Shown: positions 56,896 through 64,000 of the stretch, in pieces
How the letters are laid out: the number at the start of each line of letters is the position of its first letter
Position numbering within the stretch: the stretch's first letter is position 1
DNA from: an uncultured Pelagibacteraceae bacterium
GTDB taxonomy: Bacteria; Pseudomonadota; Alphaproteobacteria; Pelagibacterales; Pelagibacteraceae
Reading direction: 5' to 3'
Length of the DNA: 64,000 bases
NCBI GenBank assembly: GCA_902579465.1
Contig: CACHGV010000001.1
Location: forward strand, 186,001 to 250,000
The notes under the pieces: model-generated
The model's database searches: none
The model's input: the letters and a program-made list of their open reading frames with translations, nothing else
Told to the model about the DNA's origin: nothing
Made by a program: the position numbers and the translations under genes

Positions 56896-57125
56896 AAGTA
56901 AAAGTAATAGTCACTCTAAAAAATGGTGTACTAGATCCACAAGGTAAAGCAATACAGCAAACTTTGAATGGAATGACTTTTAATAATGTTTCAGAAGTTA
57001 GACAAGGAAAATATTTTGATATTGAGATAAACGAAAGTGATGAGAGTAAAGCTAAATCTCAAGTAGAAGAAATGTGTAAAAAGCTTTTAGCAAATCTAGT
57101 TATTGAGGATTATAAAATCTTGTAA
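56892..57125 (+). CDS. purS: FGAM synthase accessory subunit PurS
   Basis: 77 aa. KVKVIVTLKNGVLDPQGKAIQQTLNGMTFNNVSEVRQGKYFDIEI is the conserved PurS core. It bridges PurQ and the small PurL in the three-part FGAM synthase, in contrast to the single long PurL of enteric bacteria. It overlaps purC by 4 nt and is followed by purQ after 7 bp. Confidence 0.93.
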   Translation: MKVKVIVTLKNGVLDPQGKAIQQTLNGMTFNNVSEVRQGKYFDIEINESDESKAKSQVEEMCKKLLANLVIEDYKIL

Positions 57126-57132
57126 CTACCGA

Positions 57133-57813
57133 ATGAAATCATCTGTAATTATATTTCCTGGTTCAAATTGCGATAGAGACATGGATGTGGCTTTAAAGAA
57201 ATTCGGTTTTGACAATCAAATGGTTTGGCATAATGATGTTAAAATACCTAAAAGTGATTTAATTGTACTGCCTGGAGGTTTTTCTTACGGCGATTACCTT
57301 AGATGTGGGAGTATTGCTGGAAAATCAAGAATAATTAAATCTGTGATTGATTTTGCAAATTCAGGAGGATTAGTTCTTGGAATTTGTAATGGTTTTCAAA
57401 TACTAACTGAGACTGGTTTGTTACCCGGAATACTTCAACAAAACAAATACTTAAACTTTATTTGTAAAAATGTTTTTGTAAAAATTAAAAATAAAGATAA
57501 TAAATATTTTAAGAAAATTAAAAAAGAAGTTTTAGAACTCCATATTGCCCACAACGAAGGAAATTATTTTTGCTCAAAAGATGAGTTAAAATTAATTGAA
57601 GATAATGGTCAAATTGCTGTTACTTATTGTGACCGTATAGGAAATGATGATGAAAAAAATAATCCAAATGGCGCCATAAAAAATATAGCTGGAATATTTA
57701 ATAAAGATAAAAATATTTTAGGTATGATGCCTCATCCAGAGAGAATGATTGATCCATTCCTTTCAGGTGAAGATGGATCACTATTTTTTGAAAATTTAAT
57801 TGAAAGTTTATAA
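57133..57813 (+). CDS. purQ: FGAM synthase glutaminase subunit PurQ
   Basis: 226 aa, with the start at the ATG at 57133 rather than the track's TTG at 57103, which lies inside purS. A class I glutamine amidotransferase: [36 protein letters not shown], the nucleophile elbow [11 protein letters not shown] (Cys) and the MMPHPERM His-Glu pair. It supplies ammonia to PurL. Its stop overlaps the purL start by one base. Confidence 0.95.
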   Translation: MKSSVIIFPGSNCDRDMDVALKKFGFDNQMVWHNDVKIPKSDLIVLPGGFSYGDYLRCGSIAGKSRIIKSVIDFANSGGLVLGICNGFQILTETGLLPGILQQNKYLNFICKNVFVKIKNKDNKYFKKIKKEVLELHIAHNEGNYFCSKDELKLIEDNGQIAVTYCDRIGNDDEKNNPNGAIKNIAGIFNKDKNILGMMPHPERMIDPFLSGEDGSLFFENLIESL

Positions 57814-60008
57814 TGGTTGAAGTTACTGAAAAAATAGCAATTGAGCATGGATTAAAAAGTGATGAATATAAGAAAATTTGCGATCTTTTAAAGAGAACGC
57901 CGAATATTACTGAATTAGGTGTTTTTTCAGCAATGTGGAATGAGCACTGCTCTTACAAATCATCTAGAAGACATTTAAAAAAATTACATACCAAAGGTGA
58001 CCAAGTTATTCAGGGTCCAGGAGAAAATGCTGGGGTTGTAGATATAGAAGATGATGATGCAATTGTCTTTAAGATAGAAAGTCACAATCATCCCTCATTT
58101 ATTGAACCCTATCAAGGAGCAGCAACCGGTGTTGGTGGGATTATGAGAGATGTATTCACAATGGGTGCAAGACCTATTGCTAATTTAAATTCTATTCATT
58201 TTGGCTCTCCAGATCATGAAAAAACAAGAAATCTATTAAGAGGAGTTGTTAAAGGTATTGGTGGATATGGTAACTGTATTGGTGTTCCAACAATAGCTGG
58301 TCAAACTTGCTTTGATGAGTCTTATAATGGAAATATTTTGGTAAACGCAATGACACTAGGTTTAGTTAATAAAAATAAAATATTTTATTCAAAAGCTGCA
58401 GGAATTAACAAACCGGTAATTTATGTTGGCTCAAAAACAGGAAGAGATGGGATACACGGAGCAAGTATGGCATCCGCTATTTTTGACGACAAAATAGAAG
58501 AAAAAAAACCTACTGTTCAAGTTGGTGATCCATTCACAGAAAAACTTCTTCTTGAAGCTTGTCTTGAACTTATGGCTGGTAAATCAATAATATCAATTCA
58601 AGATATGGGTGCTGCAGGCTTAACTTCTTCTAGCATTGAAATGGCATCTAAAGGTGATTTAGGCATTGAAATAGATTTAACAAAAGTTCCTTGTAGAGAA
58701 GAAAATATGACACCTTACGAAATAATGCTTTCAGAAAGCCAAGAGAGAATGCTCATAGTTTTAGAGGAAGGAAAAGAAAATGAAGCAAAAAAAATATTTG
58801 ATAAGTGGAACTTAGACTTTGCAGTGATTGGAAAAACAACAAATAGTAAAAATATAGAATTGTTTTTCAAGAATAAAAAAATTGCTGAAATTCCAATTGA
58901 TTTTTTAGCAGAGAATGCTCCTATGTATGATCGAAAATGGATAAAAGCAAAACTTCCAAAAGAAAATAATTTTTCAAAGGAACAATTTAAATCTTTAAAA
59001 CTTGGTGATTGTTTAAAAAAAATTTTGATTGATCCAAATATTGCAGATAAAGAATGGATCTGGGACCAGTATGATCATACAGTTATGGGTGATACTATAC
59101 AAAAACCTGGTGGGAATGCTGGTGTTGTTAGAGTTCATGGCACAAATAAAGCTGTTGCTGCATCTGTAGACTCGTCTGCAACTTATTGTCATGCACATCC
59201 ATTAACAGGAGGCAAACAAGTAGTTTGTGAAAGTTGGAGAAATATGATTTCTGTAGGTGCAAAACCAATAGCAATTACAAATTGCCTAAATTTTGGTAAT
59301 CCAGAAAAAGAAAAAAATATGGGTGAATTTGTTGAGTGTGTTGAGGGAATTACAGAAGCATCTAAATATTTAAACTACCCTGTGGTTTCAGGAAACGTCT
59401 CTTTTTACAATGAAACAAAAGATAAGGGCATTAAACCAACACCCTCAATTGGAGGCATAGGATTATTGTCTAATTACAAAGAAATGATGACAATGGAATT
59501 AAAGAATGAAGGTAATTATCTTTTGGTAATAGGTAAAACTGAAGGTCACTTAGATCAATCAGTATTTGCAAGAAATATATTATCTGAATTTAATGGTCCT
59601 CCACCAGAAGTTAACTTATTCAACGAAAAACAAAATGGAATGAGTGTTTTAAATTTAAAAAATAAAAATTTAATTGAAACTTGTCACGACGTATCTTTAG
59701 GTGGGATTTTAACTGCTATATCTAAAATGAGTATTAAGAGCGGCAGAGGGGTAAAATTATTTCCTTTAGAAGGCTTAGTAAATAAATTTGAGTATTTTTT
59801 TGGTGAAGATCAAGGAAGATATATTATTGAAATTAAACCAGAAAATTTAGAAAATGTTGAAAATATACTTAAAAAAGACACCATCCATTTTGATAAATTG
59901 GGTCTAGTAGAAGGTAATAAAATTGCTTTAGAAAATGATCTAAAAATATCTATTGAAGATATCACAGAAGGCTATAAAAAATGGCTAAAGGAATATATGG
60001 TTAACTAA
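57813..60008 (+). CDS. purL: FGAM synthase, small PurL form
   Basis: 731 aa, the small PurL (about 700-750 aa) that requires PurS and Pur[56 protein letters not shown] and [14 protein letters not shown] are the AIRS-fold ATP-binding blocks, repeated in the second half ([28 protein letters not shown]). It converts FGAR to FGAM. It starts at the TAATG junction with purQ and ends with a TAATG junction to bolA. Confidence 0.97.
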   Translation: MVEVTEKIAIEHGLKSDEYKKICDLLKRTPNITELGVFSAMWNEHCSYKSSRRHLKKLHTKGDQVIQGPGENAGVVDIEDDDAIVFKIESHNHPSFIEPYQGAATGVGGIMRDVFTMGARPIANLNSIHFGSPDHEKTRNLLRGVVKGIGGYGNCIGVPTIAGQTCFDESYNGNILVNAMTLGLVNKNKIFYSKAAGINKPVIYVGSKTGRDGIHGASMASAIFDDKIEEKKPTVQVGDPFTEKLLLEACLELMAGKSIISIQDMGAAGLTSSSIEMASKGDLGIEIDLTKVPCREENMTPYEIMLSESQERMLIVLEEGKENEAKKIFDKWNLDFAVIGKTTNSKNIELFFKNKKIAEIPIDFLAENAPMYDRKWIKAKLPKENNFSKEQFKSLKLGDCLKKILIDPNIADKEWIWDQYDHTVMGDTIQKPGGNAGVVRVHGTNKAVAASVDSSATYCHAHPLTGGKQVVCESWRNMISVGAKPIAITNCLNFGNPEKEKNMGEFVECVEGITEASKYLNYPVVSGNVSFYNETKDKGIKPTPSIGGIGLLSNYKEMMTMELKNEGNYLLVIGKTEGHLDQSVFARNILSEFNGPPPEVNLFNEKQNGMSVLNLKNKNLIETCHDVSLGGILTAISKMSIKSGRGVKLFPLEGLVNKFEYFFGEDQGRYIIEIKPENLENVENILKKDTIHFDKLGLVEGNKIALENDLKISIEDITEGYKKWLKEYMVN

Positions 60009-60238
60009 TGGCAATGGATTTAAAAGAAATTGAAAGTTTAATAAAAGAAGCATTACCAGATGCTAAGATAGAAATTCAAGATCTTGCAGGAGATGGTAAT
60101 CATTACTCTGCCACAGTAATTTCGTCGCAATTTGCAGGAAAGAGTAAAATTCAACAACACAAGATGGTATATAATTCACTCAAAGGAAAAATGGGTAACG
60201 AATTACATGCACTAGCAGTTAAAACTAAGGAGAATTAA
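60008..60238 (+). CDS. bolA: BolA family protein
   Basis: 76 aa. IESLIKEALPDAKIEIQDLAGDGNHYSATVISSQFAGKSKIQQHKMVYNSLKGKMG matches BolA, including the conserved HYSATVIS strand and the C-terminal histidine (MGNELHALAVKT) that helps bind a [2Fe-2S] cluster with monothiol glutaredoxin. It sits directly before grxD (0 bp), the classic functional pair. Confidence 0.92.
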   Translation: MAMDLKEIESLIKEALPDAKIEIQDLAGDGNHYSATVISSQFAGKSKIQQHKMVYNSLKGKMGNELHALAVKTKEN

Positions 60239-60577
60239 ATGGATACTCAAACTAATGAATTAATTAATAACGAAATTAAAAGTAACGAAGTGTGCTTATT
60301 CATGAAAGGGACTCCAGAAGCTCCTCAGTGTGGATTTTCTATGGCTGTTACAAATATTTTAAAAATGCTTGAGGTGAATTTTAAAGGTGTAAATGTTTTA
60401 GCTGATCAAAATCTTAGAGAGGGAATTAAAGTTTTTAGTGACTGGCCTACAATCCCACAGCTATATGTAAAAAATGAATTCATTGGTGGATGTGATATTG
60501 TTAAAGAAATGTACGAAAGTGGAGAATTAGCAAAACTTTTTGAAGAAAACGGAATAGAATTTAAAAAGAAAAGTTAA
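60239..60577 (+). CDS. grxD: Monothiol glutaredoxin (Grx4 type)
   Basis: 112 aa. It has the CGFS active site (PEAPQCGFSMAV, residues about 27-38), the TVP-like WPTIPQLYV cis-proline loop and the GGCDIVKEMY motif. It carries [2Fe-2S] clusters with BolA for iron-sulfur transfer and iron sensing. It is the last gene of the plus-strand run and is convergent with rpsD. Confidence 0.94.
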   Translation: MDTQTNELINNEIKSNEVCLFMKGTPEAPQCGFSMAVTNILKMLEVNFKGVNVLADQNLREGIKVFSDWPTIPQLYVKNEFIGGCDIVKEMYESGELAKLFEENGIEFKKKS

Positions 60578-60602
60578 GATTACTTTTAGTCTTACTAATT
60601 AA

Positions 60603-61220
60603 TTATCTAGAATAATACTCAATTACGAGGTTAGGTTCCATAACAACAGGGTAAGGAACTTCCTCAAATTTTGGAATTCTTACAAATTTAACTTTTTTAT
60701 TTTTTTCATCTAATTGTAAATACTCAGGAACTTCTCTTTCTTTGTTGGCGAGAGCTATATCTATTAAAGCTAATTGTTTTGATTTATCTCTTATTTCTAT
60801 ACTGTCTTCTTCTTTTACTTGGTAGCTAGAGATATTAACTTTTTTACCATTAACTCTAACATGTCCATGGTTAATTAATTGTCTAGATGAAAAAATAGTG
60901 TTTGATAATTTTGATCTATAAATTACTGCATCTAATCTTCTTTCAAGTAAACCAATTAAATTTTCTGCTGTATCACCTTTTTTCATAATGGCTCTCTTAT
61001 ACATATTTCGAAATTGTCTTTCATTCATGTTACCATAGTAACATTTAAGTTTTTGTTTAGCCTGAAGTTGGATTCCGTAATCTGATGGTTTAGATGATTT
61101 AGACTGTCCGTGTTGTCCTGGAGGGTATGCTCGAGTATTAAAGGGACTTTTAGGTCTACCCCATAAATTAACTTTAAGTCTTCTATCTACTTTATGCTTT
61201 GAGTTTAATCGTTTTGTCAT
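60603..61220 (-). CDS. rpsD: 30S ribosomal protein S4
   Basis: 205 aa. The start MTKRLNSKHKVDRRLKVNLWGRPKSPF matches alphaproteobacterial S4, and YPPGQHGQSKSSKPSDYGIQLQAKQKLKCYYG follows. The S4 RNA-binding domain LERRLDAVIYRSKLSNTIFSSRQLINHGHVRVNG is complete. S4 starts 16S assembly and in enterics is part of the alpha operon; here it is on its own, about 40 kb away. Confidence 0.96.
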   Translation of the reverse strand: MTKRLNSKHKVDRRLKVNLWGRPKSPFNTRAYPPGQHGQSKSSKPSDYGIQLQAKQKLKCYYGNMNERQFRNMYKRAIMKKGDTAENLIGLLERRLDAVIYRSKLSNTIFSSRQLINHGHVRVNGKKVNISSYQVKEEDSIEIRDKSKQLALIDIALANKEREVPEYLQLDEKNKKVKFVRIPKFEEVPYPVVMEPNLVIEYYSR

Positions 61221-61263
61221 ATTATGATAATGGGGTTTATAGACATCAAAATATTTTTGTCAA

Positions 61264-61977
61264 TCAAGGTTTTTTAGTTAGACCCGCAAATACACTTGAT
61301 AAAATGCGTATTTCTTTTTTAGAGAGTTCCATTTTATAAAAAATACTTCGTAAATTTTCAATCATAATAGGTTTTTTTGCTTTTTGTTTAAAAAAATTTT
61401 GTTTTTCTAGTGTAGATAGACAGAAGTTCAGCATGCTAGATATTTCTTTCTTGGTAGCTGTTTGTATTTTTTTTGACTTTTGAAAGTCAACTTTATTTGC
61501 TGATATAAAGTAGGAAACTGTTTGAGCTACAATTACCAGGCTGTGTGATAAATTTAGAGATCTAAATTTACTATTACTTGGAATTTGTAATGTGTAGTCA
61601 GCATAACTCACTTCATCATTTGTTAATCCAGAAGCTTCAGAACCAAACAAAAAACTAACTCTCTTTGTTAAGTTTATTTTTTTTAAGTCATCTAATGAAA
61701 TATGTTTAATATTTTTATTTCTAAACCTTGCTGAAGTTGCAATTAAAATATCAGTTTTATCTAATGATTTTTCTAAGTTTGAATAAACTTTAGTTTTTTT
61801 TATTATATCTTTTGCTCCAACAGAAGTTGCTATAATTTTATCATTTGGGAATATTGGTTTTGGTTCTATTACTGATAAATTGTTAAAACCAAAATTTTTC
61901 ATAGCTCTTGCACATAATCCAATATTTTCAGATAGCTGAGGTTTGTGAAGGATAAATGAAATATTATTAAAATTCAT
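61264..61977 (-). CDS. trmJ: tRNA (cytidine/uridine-2'-O-)-methyltransferase, TrmJ type
   Basis: 237 aa SPOUT methyltransferase. ISFILHKPQLSENIGLCARAMKNFGFNNLSVIEPK is the TrmJ opening, SFLFGSEASGLTNDEV motif II and LQIPSNSKFRSLNLSHSLVIVAQ motif III. It methylates position 32 of tRNA in enterics. The start overlaps the cimA stop by one base. Confidence 0.87.
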   Translation of the reverse strand: MNFNNISFILHKPQLSENIGLCARAMKNFGFNNLSVIEPKPIFPNDKIIATSVGAKDIIKKTKVYSNLEKSLDKTDILIATSARFRNKNIKHISLDDLKKINLTKRVSFLFGSEASGLTNDEVSYADYTLQIPSNSKFRSLNLSHSLVIVAQTVSYFISANKVDFQKSKKIQTATKKEISSMLNFCLSTLEKQNFFKQKAKKPIMIENLRSIFYKMELSKKEIRILSSVFAGLTKKP

Positions 61978-63575
61978 TATGCACTTGCTGGTGCATTATC
62001 TTTAAATAACTTGTAATCAAGACTATCTATTAACGCTTTAAATGAAGCATCAATTATATTTGGTGATACACCTATTGTAAACCAATTCTTGCCCTGGGAA
62101 TCTGTGCTTTCAATTGAAACTCTAGTTACAGCCTCCGTTCCTGTATTTAATATTCTTACTTTATAATCAACTAATCTTAAATCTTTAAGATAATCGGAAT
62201 ATTTAGAAATCTTTTTTATGTTATTTCTGATTGCGTTATCTAAAGCATTTACTGGGCCATTACCCTCACCCTCACACACAATCCTTTCGCCATCTACTTC
62301 TAGTTCTGCTTTTGCTGATGAAACAATTTCTCCAGATGAGCTTTTCTTAACAGAAACATCGTAAGCTTTAATTAATAAATATCTTGGAATTTCACCCACT
62401 ATTCTTCTAGCCAATAATTCAAACGAAGCATCTGCGCCATCATAACTATAACCAATAAATTCTCTTCCTTTAACTTCTTCTAAGAGTTGTTTAATTTTTG
62501 GGTCATTTTTTTTTATATCAATTCCTATAGTTTCTAATCTAGACAAAATATTAGATTGTCCAGCTTGATCTGAAACTACAATATTTCTTGTATTCCCAAC
62601 ATCTCTAGGATCAATGTGCTCATAGGTTTTTGGGTCCTTTTGTACTGCAGAAACATGCATTCCACCTTTGTGCGAAAATGCTGCAGCGCCGACATAAGGT
62701 AAATGTTTATTCGGTTTTCTATTTAAAATTTCATCTAATAGTCTAGAGCATTGCGTTAAATGTTTAATGCTCTCCTCACTTATATTTATTTCATAATTAT
62801 TAGAAAATTCGTGCTTTAAATATAAAGAAGGTATTAGTGACATTAAATTAGCATTACCACATCTTTCTCCCAAACCATTAATAGTTCCCTGCACTTGTCT
62901 AACACCAGCTTGAATTGCAACTAATGAATTAGCAACTGCATTTTCTGTATCGTTGTGTGCGTGGATTCCTAGGTTTTTACCAGGGATATGTTTTATAACA
63001 TCTGTAACTATTTTGGATACTTCATGCGGTAATGTTCCACCATTGGTATCACATAGAACAATCCATCTGGCTCCTTGGTCATAAGCAGATTTAATACAAT
63101 TTAAAGCATACTCTTTATTTGATTTATAACCATCAAAGAAATGTTCAGCATCAAACATAAATTCTTTTCCAGAATTAATAATGTGTTTTGCGCTTTCACT
63201 TATATTTTTTAAATTTTGTTCTTTTGATATACCTAAAGCAACGTCAACGTGGAAATCCCAAGATTTTCCAAATAAACAAATTGAATTTGCCTTAGAATTT
63301 ATTAATGATGATATCATTGGATCATTTTCAGCACTATGATCAGACTTTTTGGTCATGCCAAAAGCTGTTAATATGGAATTCTTTAAAGTATGCTTTTTAT
63401 TAAAAAATTCTGTATCTGTTGGATTTGCTCCAGGCCAACCACCTTCGATATAGTCAACTCCTAGATTATCTAATGCTAGTGAGATTTTTTCTTTATCATC
63501 TAAAGAAAAATCAACACCTTGTGTCTGAGCACCATCACGTAAAGTAGTATCAAAAATGTATATTTTGTCTGACAT
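61977..63575 (-). CDS. cimA: (R)-citramalate synthase-like
   Basis: 532 aa. A DRE-TIM metallolyase (FDTTLRDGAQTQGVDFSLDDK) of the citramalate/isopropylmalate group. DYIEGGWPGANPTDTEFF is characteristic of CimA, which condenses pyruvate and acetyl-CoA into citramalate on the route to isoleucine. HAHNDTENAVANSLVAIQAGVRQVQGTINGLGERCGNANL is the catalytic block. The C-terminal third is the LeuA-type dimer/regulatory domain. Homocitrate or isopropylmalate synthase are less likely alternatives. Confidence 0.87.
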   Translation of the reverse strand: MSDKIYIFDTTLRDGAQTQGVDFSLDDKEKISLALDNLGVDYIEGGWPGANPTDTEFFNKKHTLKNSILTAFGMTKKSDHSAENDPMISSLINSKANSICLFGKSWDFHVDVALGISKEQNLKNISESAKHIINSGKEFMFDAEHFFDGYKSNKEYALNCIKSAYDQGARWIVLCDTNGGTLPHEVSKIVTDVIKHIPGKNLGIHAHNDTENAVANSLVAIQAGVRQVQGTINGLGERCGNANLMSLIPSLYLKHEFSNNYEINISEESIKHLTQCSRLLDEILNRKPNKHLPYVGAAAFSHKGGMHVSAVQKDPKTYEHIDPRDVGNTRNIVVSDQAGQSNILSRLETIGIDIKKNDPKIKQLLEEVKGREFIGYSYDGADASFELLARRIVGEIPRYLLIKAYDVSVKKSSSGEIVSSAKAELEVDGERIVCEGEGNGPVNALDNAIRNNIKKISKYSDYLKDLRLVDYKVRILNTGTEAVTRVSIESTDSQGKNWFTIGVSPNIIDASFKALIDSLDYKLFKDNAPASA

Positions 63576-64000
63576 TATTTAAATTTCCACGAGGTTTTAC
63601 CATCTTTATCTTCTATTTGAACTCCTTTTTCTAAAAGCTCTTTACGGATTTTATCAGCTAATTCGTAATTTTTGTCATCTCTAGCCTTATTTCGTTCTTT
63701 AATTTTTAATACAATTAACTCATTGGTTAAGGTGGATTTATTTTTTTTAAAATTATTCCATTCCTCTTTAGTTTCAGTTAACAGACCTACAAAATTACAT
63801 GCTGATACAAATACTTTTTTATCTTCTAAATTCCCTGATTGTGATTTTTCGTATAACTTATGAAGGTTAGCTATATACTTTGGTGTATTTAAATCATCAT
63901 ACAAAGGATAAAGATCGTCATCAGAAATTAATTTAGGTTTATCTAATTCAATATAGCTGTTGTACCATTTATCAATTGTTTTCTGACTTTCTTCTAAAAG
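63575..64000 (-). CDS. cysS: Cysteinyl-tRNA synthetase, C-terminal part (cut by window edge)
   Basis: The open frame continues through 64000, so the track's TTG start at 63904 is only an in-frame codon inside the gene. Visible residues (141 codons) include DDLYPLYDDLNTPKYIANLH, the CysS DALT-domain start, and KIKERNKARDDKNYELADKIRKELLEKGVQIEDKDGKTSW, the anticodon-binding C-terminus (...ADxIRxxLxxxGIxxEDxxxGTxW). The gene overlaps cimA by one base. Confidence 0.92.
   Translation of the reverse strand, partial: LLEESQKTIDKWYNSYIELDKPKLISDDDLYPLYDDLNTPKYIANLHKLYEKSQSGNLEDKKVFVSACNFVGLLTETKEEWNNFKKNKSTLTNELIVLKIKERNKARDDKNYELADKIRKELLEKGVQIEDKDGKTSWKFK

Overview
The window looks like part of a SAR11 / Pelagibacterales chromosome (marine Alphaproteobacteria). 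The DNA is very AT-rich, and start and stop codons are packed together, often as TAATG 1-nt overlaps. I see no insertion sequences, prophage, CRISPR array or rRNA. The gene order combines alphaproteobacterial ribosomal clusters with typical SAR11 accessory genes such as a TTT transporter, a DmdA-like GcvT protein, AzlCD, phosphatidylcholine synthase and a PhyH oxygenase. This assignment is inferred from gene content and composition; no database search was possible.

Layout. (1) 1-4735: nucleotide-sugar genes (partial ugd, galU) divergent from panC, then mgtE, lipB and rluC. (2) 4747-20543: one long minus-strand run from rpsL to rplQ that joins the str, S10, spc and alpha ribosomal operons, with adk and secY inside. 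rpmD is missing from its usual place and there is no tuf between fusA and rpsJ. (3) 20705-33295: the rif cluster, also on the minus strand: tRNA-Tyr, tRNA-Gly, tuf, tRNA-Trp, secE, nusG, rplK, rplA, rplJ, rplL, rpoB, rpoC. (4) 33427-36292: rlmB and tRNA-Thr on plus; tRNA-Leu, nadK and a DmdA-like methyltransferase on minus. (5) 36522-39445: a methyltransferase, then a two-gene glucosylglycerate-type compatible-solute module (HAD phosphatase plus GpgS-like glycosyltransferase). (6) 39468-44399: a tripartite tricarboxylate transporter locus (tctC and a fused tctA-tctB) bracketed by two different divergent members of the phosphosulfolactate synthase (ComA) fold family. This is the most interesting part of the window. 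(7) 44425-53346: mixed accessory genes: a 57-aa orphan, phosphatidylcholine synthase, a cytochrome c / DUF4396 / hydratase / methyltransferase operon, tiny ORFs, PhyH, a lipoprotein, AzlCD, a GT9 glycosyltransferase, a gamma-glutamylcyclotransferase-like protein and a CinA N-domain protein. (8) 53369-60577: a plus-strand housekeeping run sfsA-map-purB-purC-purS-purQ-purL-bolA-grxD. (9) 60603-64000: rpsD, trmJ, cimA and the 3' part of cysS on minus.

How it fits together. Regions 2 and 3 hold most of the translation and transcription apparatus. The pur run encodes several consecutive de novo purine steps, with the small-PurL/PurS/PurQ form of FGAM synthase. GalU supplies UDP-glucose to Ugd and perhaps to sugar transferases. 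The TTT/ComA-like locus looks like a dedicated uptake and processing system for a carboxylate or sulfonate whose identity the sequence alone does not reveal.
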